Positions 14,279 to 21,407 of a stretch of DNA of 47,184 nt are shown piece after piece (positions within the stretch are counted from its first letter, which is position 1; every line of letters begins with the position of its first letter). Both the position numbers and the translations under genes were made by a program. Source of the stretch: a virus; IMG/VR virus record IMGVR_UViG_3300020057_000051, positions 1 through 47,184 of that record. One strand, 5' to 3'. A model generated the notes under the pieces. It was not told the DNA's origin, ran no database searches, and saw nothing but the letters and a program-made list of their open reading frames with translations.

Positions 14279-16170
14279 GTGCCGGTGCCTTCTTCGACTT
14301 CGGAGACGAGGAAGTTCAGCACGCGCTGAAGCTCTGAAACTCCCATCTCCTCGCGTGACTTCCCGAAGTGCCGAAGCAGCATCTTGTTTGTCGTGCCGAA
14401 TTGGAAAGCCCGCTGCCTATCGCGTGCAGTGCATACGCCCTGAATCTTCTTTCGCAGGCTCGCTTCGTCGTCGACCGGCGGCGCCACTGGCGGTGCCGTG
14501 TTTGATGGAGCGAGGGAGAACCACGTTCGGACCGCACGCATGATGTCTTCGGCTGGAGCGTGTGCGAGCGACGGCATCGACTTACGGACTTCCTCAACGC
14601 GGCGCGAATCATCGGAACTCATACGGCCATCAAAGGTGCCGTGTGAGATTGACCCCTCGTCAGCCCCCAGAGCTGCGAAGATCGATTCCTGCCGCGGCGC
14701 AGCGGCTGACGCTGGCGGATCGCGTTCGTCGCGCTCGCGAATACCGTCGGCTTGTTCCGCCTTCATCCGATCAACGACCTCGCGCATGCGAATGTCGTCA
14801 GGCACAAACACGAAGGCGAACTGGCGTGCGTACTCGATCCCGGCCGCCGTTGCTTTGTAGTCAACTCGCGTCACACGAGCGAACGCTTGTTCCAACCACG
14901 GCACTGATCGAGTGTTGGTCAGACAGAGAAGGTGCGAACAGTCCGGAACGTCGAGCCCCTCGTATGCCATGCCGACGGTAACAAGCACCTTGCCGCGCTT
15001 GCCCTGTCGGAACTGCTTCAACGTTCGCTGCGAGTCAGCATCCTCGGAGATCGCGAGTGCGACCTGAACGCGATAGACCGAAGCGATGAACTCCCGCACT
15101 TCCTTCGCGTGTGTCTGGTTCGCGCAGATAACGATCGCTCGTGACGGGTAGACGTTGGCCGAGTGCGCCATCCAGTGATCGAGACCGCGTCGCAGGAACG
15201 CTTCGCGGTACTCAGTCCGCCCGAGAAACGTCGCGATGACTTTGCTAACGTCTTCGTCTAGGGCTTTCGAGATCTCGACGCGGCGCTCCTCACCACCGTC
15301 GCAGAAGTGCGCCCATCCATCTACATAGGTGAAGTGGATCGGCAGGACGGACCGCTCCTTGAGAGCATCACGTCGTTTGTACTCGACATGAACAGCCGGA
15401 AACCGGCGTCCGTCGCGTTCGGTGTAGTCAATGAAAGGAATTGGTTCGCCATCGTGGCGCTCGATTGTGCCGGTCATCAGCAGAACGTGAGCAGCCCGGT
15501 CGAACAGCGGACGGATCGCGCGTACCCAAGCGCGGCCATCTGCGTCTGCCATATGGTGCGGCTCGTCGAGCACCAGAAGATACTTGCCGCGATCAAGTTC
15601 GTCCCGATGCAGCTCAGGGCATGCAGAAACGCCTTGATACGTGGTTGTGTACGCGATGCAGCCAAGCGCCTCGTCTCGAATGAGCGGCGGCGTGTTGTCC
15701 GCACGACGAGCGCGGAATGCTGGATTGTGCTCCGCATCCCAAAAACCCTCGGCTGCCTGCGCCGCGAGTGAGGTGCGGGGCGTGACCCAGCACACCCGAT
15801 CGGCAATACCCTGTTCAATCAGAACGCGAGCGAATACCGCCGCAGCCAATGACTTGCCGCCGCCGGGCGTCACTTCGGCGACCGTGACTCGATCCTTCGT
15901 CCGACCGCTCGCGATATCGGCAGCGCGCTCGCGAAGATCCTGCTGATGCTGACGTAGCTCCCTCGGCATCGTGGCCCCTTTCTTCAAGTTGCATCGACCG
16001 CAGAGCGCGGCCATTTCGTGAACATTCGTGCGCCGCGTAACCGTCCACGGCTTCGTGTGATCTGCGTGCCATCCGGCCTGCAGATCGACGCCGCAGCGCT
16101 GGCAGTGACCGCGTGCAGAGATCCAGAGCGCGGCGCGTAATCGCTTTGACGTAAGAGCCCTTCCACTCAC
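14275..16170 (-). CDS. HNH endonuclease-SF2 helicase fusion
   Basis: 631 residues from GTG 16170, coupled by GTGA to the gene upstream. Residues 20-65 form an HNH module: C23 and C26, HADH at 35-38, and CGRCN at 57-61. The superfamily 2 helicase follows: motif I TPGGGKS (101-107), motif II DEPH (202-205), motif III-like LLMTGTIE, and C-terminal motifs with GMAYEGLDVPD and QAFARVTRVD. The helicase should unwind or translocate on DNA using ATP; the HNH part may nick or cut it. Neighbours are replication genes, so a role at origins, forks or branched DNA is inferred. Longer upstream readings have shadow composition. Confidence 0.85.
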   Translation of the reverse strand: MSGRALTSKRLRAALWISARGHCQRCGVDLQAGWHADHTKPWTVTRRTNVHEMAALCGRCNLKKGATMPRELRQHQQDLRERAADIASGRTKDRVTVAEVTPGGGKSLAAAVFARVLIEQGIADRVCWVTPRTSLAAQAAEGFWDAEHNPAFRARRADNTPPLIRDEALGCIAYTTTYQGVSACPELHRDELDRGKYLLVLDEPHHMADADGRAWVRAIRPLFDRAAHVLLMTGTIERHDGEPIPFIDYTERDGRRFPAVHVEYKRRDALKERSVLPIHFTYVDGWAHFCDGGEERRVEISKALDEDVSKVIATFLGRTEYREAFLRRGLDHWMAHSANVYPSRAIVICANQTHAKEVREFIASVYRVQVALAISEDADSQRTLKQFRQGKRGKVLVTVGMAYEGLDVPDCSHLLCLTNTRSVPWLEQAFARVTRVDYKATAAGIEYARQFAFVFVPDDIRMREVVDRMKAEQADGIRERDERDPPASAAAPRQESIFAALGADEGSISHGTFDGRMSSDDSRRVEEVRKSMPSLAHAPAEDIMRAVRTWFSLAPSNTAPPVAPPVDDEASLRKKIQGVCTARDRQRAFQFGTTNKMLLRHFGKSREEMGVSELQRVLNFLVSEVEEGTGT

Positions 16171-16376
16171 TTCGCTCGCCTCCCGTTCGCTGCCCGCACC
16201 GAGGCCCACGCCGCCTGCACATCGGCCGCCGTCGCCAAAGCTCCGCCCATCACGAGCGCACGCTGCGCAGGCACACGGATCGCGTCCGCGAGCTGCTCTG
16301 CGCGCTCGTGTTTCACCAGTGAGCGGCTCTGTCGCCGCTCGCGTCTCCGCGCTTGCAGCGCTTGGCGGGCGCTCAT
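16167..16376 (-). CDS. Small basic helical protein, unknown function
   Basis: 69 residues from ATG 16376 (MSARQALQARRRERRQSRSL). It is rich in Arg at the N-terminus, with a helical C-terminal half (AAWASVRAANGRRAK). The upstream frame remains open but loses gene-like composition, and 16377-16572 is comparatively AT-rich and appears non-coding. It is coupled to the HNH-helicase gene by GTGA and could be a nucleic-acid-binding partner. An earlier ATG (MVPIAGRAM) is possible. Confidence 0.5.
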   Translation of the reverse strand: MSARQALQARRRERRQSRSLVKHERAEQLADAIRVPAQRALVMGGALATAADVQAAWASVRAANGRRAK

Positions 16377-16572
16377 TGCGCGACCCGCAATTGGCACCAT
16401 GCCTGAACAATTTCGGTTTGGCAGGAGGCGCTGAAATTTTGTGTTCGCGTCATTGTCGACAGAACACCCGCCGCACTGCTGCGACACGACGAATTTGCCG
16501 AGGATTCGTGCTGTTCGCGTGCGTCTCGTGGTGCCGCGTTGAGTTGACAGAAGCTCGTGCTTTTTGTTGCGC

Positions 16573-17094
16573 TCACTTCTCCACCTCCGGTCCTTGACGC
16601 TTCGCGTTATGCTTCGCGGTGTCCTCGCGCCGGCAGGCGATGCACTTGCGCTGGCCGTAGTGCCCGAAGGCGACGTAATCGCCGTACTCGTGGCCTCGAG
16701 CGCAGTGCGTTCTCGCCAGACCGCGAGCGCGTGCGGCCTCGAGGCGCTCGGTGCTGATGCTGTTGCTCGCAAGCGTGCTGCCCACGCTGACCGCTGCCGC
16801 GCCTGCGGCTGGCCGACGCGTCAAAGCAACGGGATTGTTTGCGAGGCTCGTGTTTCTCGGCGGCGACGCACCAACGCGCTCGAGTACGCTGTGCCCCTGC
16901 GAGCAATCGCGGCATAGCGCCAGCGTCTCTGACTTGCTGATGCTCTTGCCGTCGCCGTTGGTGAGTACCCGGCTATCGCGCTGGCGATCAGCGCACACAC
17001 CGGCGCGGCAGATCACCCTTAGCTGCACGCAGCGAATGCGATCCGATCGCGAGGTGAGCGCCTCGGCTGGAACCCATTCCAGCTCCGCGCTCAC
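16573..17094 (-). CDS. Zinc-finger / HNH-like small protein
   Basis: 173 residues from ATG 17094 (ATGA overlap upstream). It has several Cys/His pairs: CRDCSQGH in the middle, and CARGHEYGDY followed by RKCIACRRE near the C-terminus. The latter arrangement, H-x-Y then CxxC with a basic tail, is common in small HNH or zinc-finger proteins of GC-rich phages that bind DNA. A complete HNH active site is not evident, so it may be only a zinc-binding protein. It stands alone before a 196-base gap. Confidence 0.55.
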   Translation of the reverse strand: MSAELEWVPAEALTSRSDRIRCVQLRVICRAGVCADRQRDSRVLTNGDGKSISKSETLALCRDCSQGHSVLERVGASPPRNTSLANNPVALTRRPAAGAAAVSVGSTLASNSISTERLEAARARGLARTHCARGHEYGDYVAFGHYGQRKCIACRREDTAKHNAKRQGPEVEK

Positions 17095-17351
17095 GAGTGC
17101 ACCGCCGCTTCGAGCGCATCGACAGCTAGCAGCAAAGCTGCGACGCGTCCGGGCTCGGCGATCGCACGCATGCCGGGCGTGAGGCCCTCGAGTTCGTGGA
17201 CGTCGATCAAACAGTCGTAGACGGCCTTAAACTCTGGCGTGTCCCAGCGGCTATGGCCGTCGGTCTTCGCGCGATGGATCGCCTCGCGCGTGTGGCGCAC
17301 TGCGGCGTTCGCGTTGTTCGGACGCGGCGCTGGTGCGAGCTGTGGTCTCAC
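17091..17351 (-). CDS. Small protein, unknown function
   Basis: 86 residues from GTG 17351, overlapping the previous stop (GTGA). The N-terminus is Pro/Asn-rich (RPQLAPAPRPNNANAA); the rest is folded and helical (EFKAVYDCLIDVHELEGLTP, then AALLLAVDALEAAV). It is part of the chain of overlapping small genes after the repressor. No family is recognised. Confidence 0.5.
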   Translation of the reverse strand: MRPQLAPAPRPNNANAAVRHTREAIHRAKTDGHSRWDTPEFKAVYDCLIDVHELEGLTPGMRAIAEPGRVAALLLAVDALEAAVHS

Positions 17352-17575
17352 GCCGACGCTCCGTTCCCGGACCGCATCGCGCTCATCTCGATCTCGTCGA
17401 GCAGGTCTTCGAGCTGGCGAATCTTCGCGCTCAGTCGCGTGAGCACAGCGCGTGCGCCCGGGACCTCGTTGAGCGTGAGCTTGTGGTCCGTGAGCGACCG
17501 CGCGAGTTCGGCGATCGCGTCCGTGCAGTGCACGAGCCCGCTCGTGCACGCGCCCAGCACCGCGAACGCGAGCAT
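17348..17575 (-). CDS. Small protein with possible lipoprotein signal
   Basis: 75 residues from ATG 17575 (TGATG overlap). The start MLAFAVLGACTSG contains a good lipobox (LGAC). An upstream GTG would add Arg residues and make a better signal-peptide n-region. After the Cys comes a helical, heptad-like stretch (LTRLSAKIRQLEDLLDEIEM) predicting a coiled coil. If exported it would be a small membrane-anchored coiled-coil protein; if not, the LGAC is coincidental. Function unknown. Confidence 0.45.
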   Translation of the reverse strand: MLAFAVLGACTSGLVHCTDAIAELARSLTDHKLTLNEVPGARAVLTRLSAKIRQLEDLLDEIEMSAMRSGNGASA

Positions 17576-17790
17576 CACGACGCGCACCCGCACACGCGCC
17601 CGTCGCGCGCGTCGCCGAGCACCACGGCCGAGCCCGCGTCGCCGCAGCGACGGCACTGCGGCGCGTCAGTGAGATTGCGCATGGCCGCGCTTGCACCAAG
17701 TGCGATGCGCGGCCCATGGTGCGACTGCGTCGAAGCGAGCGCGTGATGCGAGCGCGACGCCAGCGGAAGCTGCGTGAAGCGGGGGTGCAT
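17575..17790 (-). CDS. Small CxxC protein, unknown function
   Basis: 71 residues from ATG 17790, right after the upstream stop, with AGAAGG as ribosome site. An alternative start at ATG 17682 would give only the 35-residue C-terminal part. That part has CRRCGDAGSAVV and CGCAS, a single zinc-knuckle-like cluster. The N-terminal 36 residues (Ser/His-rich) look poorly folded. Probably a small metal-binding protein of the early replication block. Confidence 0.4.
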   Translation of the reverse strand: MHPRFTQLPLASRSHHALASTQSHHGPRIALGASAAMRNLTDAPQCRRCGDAGSAVVLGDARDGRVCGCAS

Positions 17791-18348
17791 TTAGGCTGCC
17801 TTCTGGGCGAGCACGCCCCATTCGCGAACAGGGATTCCGTAGAGCCGCTCGACCGCGAGCGCGTCGATCACCGATGGCGCGTTGTCCATGAGGCAGTCGC
17901 GGGCCGGCGCTGGCGTCCTCGCGAGGATGCACGGATCCGCCACGCCGAACTCGACGAGCCGCGCCAGGCGTTCGGCAGCAACGCTGCGAACCATGCGGCC
18001 AGCCGGGATCCATGCGACACGCCTGCGGCCACCGTCGCCGAGCACGATCTCGCGGCCGATGCTGCGGATGGACGCAGGCAGCGCGTTGCAGCTCGCGACG
18101 GTCTCGAGGCGCAGCGCGTCCGCCATCTTGAGCACGCGTTCCGACGGGGCGAACCACTCGCGGCCGATGAGTTCAGCCGCGAACATGTCGTGGAACATCC
18201 GCTCGACCCACTCTTCGCCGGGCCACTCAGCGATGGTCTTCACAACGCAGCCACGCAGCCTCGCAAGCGTGACCACCCGCGAGTGCACGTGGTGCGCGCG
18301 TCCGATCTTGACGGCGCCATCGGCCGCCTGCGCGAAGTAGACACTCAT
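17791..18348 (-). CDS. GIY-YIG-type (T5orf172/Mug113-like) protein
   Basis: 185 residues from ATG 18348, which overlaps the repressor stop (ATGA). Residues 1-75 carry VYFAQAADGAVKIGRAHHVHSR, then LRGCVVKTIAEWPGEEWVER and the downstream LIGREWF. This matches the YF....G.vKIG.t.....R..., ...H..f......EWF pattern of the T5orf172 branch of GIY-YIG nucleases. Phages often fuse this module to DNA-binding parts; here the C-terminal half (about 100-185) is unrecognised. It is co-transcribed with the repressor, so it may act on DNA in the control region or in host takeover. Confidence 0.7.
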   Translation of the reverse strand: MSVYFAQAADGAVKIGRAHHVHSRVVTLARLRGCVVKTIAEWPGEEWVERMFHDMFAAELIGREWFAPSERVLKMADALRLETVASCNALPASIRSIGREIVLGDGGRRRVAWIPAGRMVRSVAAERLARLVEFGVADPCILARTPAPARDCLMDNAPSVIDALAVERLYGIPVREWGVLAQKAA

Positions 18349-18629
18349 TCGCCGCATGCCTTCGCCGCGGTTGATGCGTCTTCATCAGCAACACGCTGCG
18401 CATTCGCCACAGCCTCTCGCTCGCCGCTGATGAGCCATTCGTCTGGCGCGATCAGAGCAAGCGTCGCGATGACGTCGCGCAAGAACAGCTTTGGGCGGCT
18501 CTCGCCCACGAGCCATTCGCTGACGGATGGCTGCGAGATTTTGAGCTGTCCAGCCAGCCACGCCTGGCTTCGGCCTGTTCGCTCCAGATACGCCTTGAGC
18601 CGACGACGGCCCTCGGTGTCGTACTTCAT
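18345..18629 (-). CDS. XRE-family repressor (CI/Cro-like)
   Basis: 94 residues from ATG 18629 (MKYDTEGRRRLKAYLERTG). The HTH is SQAWLAGQLKISQPSVSEWL, followed by VGESRPKLFLRDVIATLALI. There is no C-terminal peptidase domain, so it is shorter than lambda CI. The start at 18629 fits a promoter whose -10 ends 8 bases away, making the mRNA essentially leaderless as for lambda cI from PRM; ATG at 18647 would fall inside that promoter. Operator-like repeats lie beside this promoter and in the rightward early promoter. It could be the lysogeny repressor or a Cro-like protein. Confidence 0.75.
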   Translation of the reverse strand: MKYDTEGRRRLKAYLERTGRSQAWLAGQLKISQPSVSEWLVGESRPKLFLRDVIATLALIAPDEWLISGEREAVANAQRVADEDASTAAKACGE

Positions 18630-18636
18630 GATCGAA

Positions 18637-18665
18637 TAGGTATGCATTTGCCACTTGATCGTCAA
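18637..18665 (-). promoter_or_regulatory. Promoter of the repressor/leftward unit
   Basis: On the minus strand TTGACG (18665-18660) is followed after exactly 17 bases by TACCTA (18642-18637). Transcription would start at about 18630, one or two bases before ATG 18629. The -10 overlaps a degenerate half-site (ATAGGTATGC on the plus strand) related to the operator at 18674-18688, so the repressor may control its own gene. Confidence 0.65.
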
Positions 18666-18673
18666 GCCGAAAC

Positions 18674-18688
18674 TACAGGCTTACCTAT
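18674..18688. promoter_or_regulatory. Operator-like site near the repressor promoter
   Basis: TACAGGCTTACCTAT is an imperfect dyad (ACAGG-CTTA-CCTAT). Its reverse complement shares 13 consecutive bases, AGGTAAGCCTGTA, with the site inside the rightward early promoter 2.4 kb away. A shared dyad at two divergent control points is the hallmark of a phage repressor operator. Confidence 0.7.
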
Positions 18689-18820
18689 CGATCGGTCAGC
18701 TGGCGGGTGTATGTTCGTCGTGTACGATGCTGGTCGGTACCGGGTTGTTACCGCGTACCAGATGTCCCATGAAAAGGCAGAGTCCGCTCTTTCTCGGTGG
18801 GTACCCAGGCGATCAATCTG

Positions 18821-19183
18821 ATGAATATTACTCCAGAAGAGTTTCTCCGCAGTCTCGAAGAGAGCGTCAGGGAACTTCCCAGCGTGCTCCGAGAGTGGGA
18901 CCAGATCGACGGAGACTTGCGCGTCGAGTACGCAGACCAGCTCGCGTGGCTGCTCGACCACGAGCAGGAGGCGCTCGAACGCGCACGCAAGCACGGCAAC
19001 GTTCGTCAGTGGCCGACCGCGATGCGTCTCGCCGTGGCGAATCGCGTATTGTTCGATCTCGCGGATGTCATCCGTGAAAAGATGGGCATTCGTGTCGATG
19101 GCCTAACGCGCGGCCTGACCGCCTCCCCGCACGGCGCGGATGCTCGGGCCGCCGACGAGCCTCAGCTGGCGATGGCAATTTGA
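18821..19183 (+). CDS. Acidic helical protein of the lysogeny region, unknown function
   Basis: 120 residues from ATG 18821 (MNITPEEFLRSLEESVRELP); GTG 18797 is an in-frame alternative. It is largely helical and acidic (EYADQLAWLLDHEQEALERA), then more basic. It is the first plus-strand gene after the repressor promoter region and lies between the two operator-bearing promoters, where genes are often expressed in the lysogen. The upstream stretch 18690-18820 has several GGTAC-containing dyads but no convincing promoter. No family is recognised. Confidence 0.55.
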   Translation: MNITPEEFLRSLEESVRELPSVLREWDQIDGDLRVEYADQLAWLLDHEQEALERARKHGNVRQWPTAMRLAVANRVLFDLADVIREKMGIRVDGLTRGLTASPHGADARAADEPQLAMAI

Positions 19184-19386
19184 TGCGTCGGCACTGTGTC
19201 GATCGCAATGGCAGCGCGTACTTCAAACCCTGCGTTGCCGTCGGGACCTAGCTTCCCTGTCTCGACAACATCGACGACCGCGATCTGAAGTCGCAGAAGA
19301 TACTTCTGCCCGTCCTCTGCCGTAACTTCAACGACAGTCGGCATCCCACTCGAGCTTGAGAACGGAATCGATTTCGGCTCGCTCAT
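19162..19386 (-). CDS. Small beta-rich protein, unknown function
   Basis: 74 residues, ATG 19386 preceded by GGAGG at good spacing. The sequence alternates polar and hydrophobic residues (QKYLLRLQIAVVDVVETG then AGFEVRAAIAIDTVP), predicting beta strands. It converges with the 18821 gene, their 3' ends overlapping by 22 bases. It lies in the lysogeny island. No function is recognised. The 189 bases between its start and the next gene hold only a weak promoter-like TATGAT (19525-19530) and a GC-rich dyad. Confidence 0.55.
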   Translation of the reverse strand: MSEPKSIPFSSSSGMPTVVEVTAEDGQKYLLRLQIAVVDVVETGKLGPDGNAGFEVRAAIAIDTVPTHQIAIAS

Positions 19387-19575
19387 CGTGTACCCACCTC
19401 CATGGTGCCATCCAACGACGTGTCGAGGTACACGAATCGCAAAAACTCATGGACTGGCCGGCGCGGTCGCGCTTGCGCTGCGGCGCAGCCGGCGCAAGAT
19501 TCTGCGTGAGCTTGGTGCTGATGTTATGATCACCAGGATACTTCGAGCATATGCTGAACATATGGAGAGTGCGCC

Positions 19576-20130
19576 ATGCCTCAGCCCATCCATTTCGACG
19601 AGACAAAATTCCAAGAGCTAATGCTCTACATTGCGAAGAAGTGCGAAGCAGATGGCCGCTTCGGTGCGACCAAGCTCAATAAGATTTTGTTCTTCGCTGA
19701 CTTTAGTTCTTACATGGAACGTGGCGTGCCGATCACCGGCGCTGACTACCAGAAACTCGAGCACGGCCCAGCACCCCGTCATTTGATCGCTGCGCGGAAT
19801 GCCCTTGTTGCAAGCGGCGCTGCGCACGAGGTCTCGCGGGCGATGCTGACGCGCTCTCAGCGTCGGCTGGTTGCGACGCGCGATCCAAACCTCTCTCTAT
19901 TTTCCGGCGAAGAGATCGCGATCGTAGACCGCGTCATCGATGACCTGCGCTCGATGACCGCTCAAGAAGTCAGCGATCTTTCGCACGAGCTGCCGGCGTG
20001 GAAACTTGTAGATGTCGGCGAGAGCATTCCGTACTACTTGGCTCTGATTTCGAAGGAGCCGCAGCCGCTGACTGACGACGAGGTTGCATACGGTCAGACG
20101 GTCGCTGCGCAGATCAACGCCGCCGCCTAG
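19576..20130 (+). CDS. Panacea/SocA-like (DUF4065) protein
   Basis: 184 residues, ATG 19576 preceded by GGAGAG. The N-terminal sequence FQELMLYIAKKCEADGRFG, then TKLNKILFFADFSSYMERG, and YQKLEHGPAPRHLIAARNA match the Panacea domain found in SocA-type antitoxins and many phage-borne antitoxins. Such proteins neutralise diverse partner toxins. No obvious toxin is adjacent: the next gene downstream starts directly after the stop and encodes a zinc-ribbon HTH protein. It may be an orphan antitoxin, an anti-defence factor, or act on one of the unknown small proteins nearby. Confidence 0.8.
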   Translation: MPQPIHFDETKFQELMLYIAKKCEADGRFGATKLNKILFFADFSSYMERGVPITGADYQKLEHGPAPRHLIAARNALVASGAAHEVSRAMLTRSQRRLVATRDPNLSLFSGEEIAIVDRVIDDLRSMTAQEVSDLSHELPAWKLVDVGESIPYYLALISKEPQPLTDDEVAYGQTVAAQINAAA

Positions 20131-20667
20131 ATGCGCACCATCGTTGAGCAGCCGCCTGACATCCAATGCCCAATCTGCGGGTCGCCTGACGTCGACCAAC
20201 AGAACGAAGTTCGCACGTATGCTCCGCCGTTCGGCACGCCACACACCTACTCAATCGAGATCGCTCACTGTCGTTCGTGCGGCGAACGCGGCGACTTCCG
20301 CGGCAATGGAAGTAAGGCTGCAGCAGCAGCGATTGAGATTGCAGACCGAGAATCACTTGATGCGATTCTAGGCTCGCTTGCAGCTGACGGTTTTTCTATG
20401 GCGTACATCGAACGCGCGTTGCGATTGCCTGCTCGAACGGTGGCGCGGTGGAAGACCGGCGAGTATTCCAAGGCCGGGCTCGCACTGATGCGAATCGTTC
20501 GCGCGGTGCCGTGGATCTTGGAAGTAGCTGACGCGAATTTTACGCAGCGTGCAGTCAGCGACGCGCTGCTTCCGGCCGCGGTCGATGCACTACGTCGGCG
20601 CGCGCTTGCCGCACCCGATCTCGGGCCCGAGCGTGTATCGCCGAATCGCGCACCTCGCGCTCGCTGA
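20131..20667 (+). CDS. Zinc-ribbon plus HTH regulator (MqsA/YgiT-like layout)
   Basis: 178 residues beginning on the base after the Panacea stop, so likely translated from the same message. CPICGSPDVDQQNEV and the later CRSCGERGD (about 14-55) form a zinc ribbon. The HTH DGFSMAYIERALRLPARTVA then RWKTGEYSKAG follows at about 88-118. This order resembles MqsA/YgiT antitoxins and some transcriptional regulators, but a toxin partner is not visible. The C-terminal tail is Arg/Pro-rich. Together with the Panacea protein it makes a two-gene cassette. Confidence 0.6.
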   Translation: MRTIVEQPPDIQCPICGSPDVDQQNEVRTYAPPFGTPHTYSIEIAHCRSCGERGDFRGNGSKAAAAAIEIADRESLDAILGSLAADGFSMAYIERALRLPARTVARWKTGEYSKAGLALMRIVRAVPWILEVADANFTQRAVSDALLPAAVDALRRRALAAPDLGPERVSPNRAPRAR

Positions 20668-21004
20668 GCATGGGCTCGACCCGCTCGGGGATCCGGAGCA
20701 GCTGGCGCTGGCGGAGGGCCTGCGGGTCTCGTGGCGCGGCGCGAAGGCCGGTTGCGGCATCCACGTGCCTGGGCGCGTCGTCGTGCGCTGGGACGGCGAC
20801 GCACGCGAGCGCGGCCTCGTGATCGCCCACGAGCGCGCGCACCACCACCTGCGCCGCTACGGGGCGCCGCTGGCGAACGAGAGCGACGCCTGGCTAGTGA
20901 CGCTCGAGCTCGTGCTCCCGTGGCGCGAGCGAGCGCGGTGGCCAGAGGCCAGGCATGCGCCCGAATGGCTGATTGGGGTCATGGGCATGCGGAAAGCTGC
21001 GTGA
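20585..21004 (+). CDS. ImmA/IrrE-like metallopeptidase
   Basis: About 139 residues from ATG 20585; GTG 20633 would shorten the 82-base overlap with the preceding gene. The motif VIAHERAHHHL holds HExxH (zinc-binding His and catalytic Glu), followed by NESDAWLVTLELVLP, which supplies the third ligand in the ExxA...LP pattern of the family. ImmA-type proteases cut XRE repressors such as ICEBs1 ImmR to induce mobile elements. Lying just before the early promoter, it is a natural candidate to cleave the repressor at 18345-18629. That target is inference. Confidence 0.7.
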   Translation: MHYVGARLPHPISGPSVYRRIAHLALAEHGLDPLGDPEQLALAEGLRVSWRGAKAGCGIHVPGRVVVRWDGDARERGLVIAHERAHHHLRRYGAPLANESDAWLVTLELVLPWRERARWPEARHAPEWLIGVMGMRKAA

Positions 21005-21048
21005 ATTCGATATGGAAAGGTGAACCAAATAAAACGACCCAGCGATCC

Positions 21049-21077
21049 TTGACAGTCAACAGGTAAGCCTGTACATT
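21049..21077 (+). promoter_or_regulatory. Rightward early promoter
   Basis: TTGACA (21049-21054) is a perfect -35; after 17 bases comes TACATT (21072-21077), four of six matches to the -10 consensus. The expected start is near 21084, giving a leader of about 37 bases before ATG 21121. The operator dyad fills the spacer, so repressor binding would block RNA polymerase. Confidence 0.85.
21059..21072. promoter_or_regulatory. Operator in the early promoter
   Basis: ACAGGTAAGCCTGT is a dyad with perfect five-base arms (ACAGG/CCTGT) around TAAG. It lies between the -35 and -10 and shares 13 consecutive bases (including the next A) with the inverted site at 18674-18686. Confidence 0.8.
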
Positions 21078-21120
21078 CGCTCCACCGCAGCAGGCACTCA
21101 GCCGCCGCGATGGAGCAGCC

Positions 21121-21180
21121 ATGAACCTCTCGAGCACAGTCAAAGCCTTCGCGAAACTCGGCATCGAGGTGTCGCTGTGA
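21121..21180 (+). CDS. 19-residue leader peptide gene
   Basis: ATG 21121 is preceded by GGAGCAGCC and encodes MNLSSTVKAFAKLGIEVSL, then TGA. The stop overlaps the GTG start of the next gene (GTGA). As first frame of the early message it may be a functional micropeptide, or it may exist to couple translation into the next gene. The amphipathic helix character is mild. Confidence 0.5.
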   Translation: MNLSSTVKAFAKLGIEVSL

Positions 21181-21407
21181 CCGGCCCGCTCGTGATCACG
21201 CAGCACGTGTGCGCGGCGTGCGAGTCCGAGATCGTCGCGAGTGCGCACGCCGTGTGCGACTCGTGCGAAGACCGCTGTGAGCACTGCGGGCAGAGCACCG
21301 ACGAGTGCCCGTACGAGTCGCCTCTGGATTGCGAGGAAGCGGACGCCGCGGACTACGGCGGCGAGTGCCGCGCGGAGTCGCTGCGAGAGATGGACGGTGC
21401 GCTGTGA
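21177..21407 (+). CDS. Cys-rich zinc-binding small protein
   Basis: 76 residues from GTG 21177. Four cysteine pairs appear in order: CAAC, CDSC, CEHC and later single Cys residues (DECPYESPLDCEE, GECRAES). The first three resemble a double zinc ribbon. The tail is acidic. It is embedded in the early operon by GTGA overlaps at both ends. A small zinc protein in an early operon might modulate host factors, but no family is recognised. Confidence 0.6.
   Translation: MTGPLVITQHVCAACESEIVASAHAVCDSCEDRCEHCGQSTDECPYESPLDCEEADAADYGGECRAESLREMDGAL

Noticed and set aside
14275-16410. Longer start of the HNH-helicase gene
   Set aside because: The extra 80 residues are Arg/Ala/Gly-rich shadow of the upstream small gene. 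GTG 16170 with GTGA coupling fits better.
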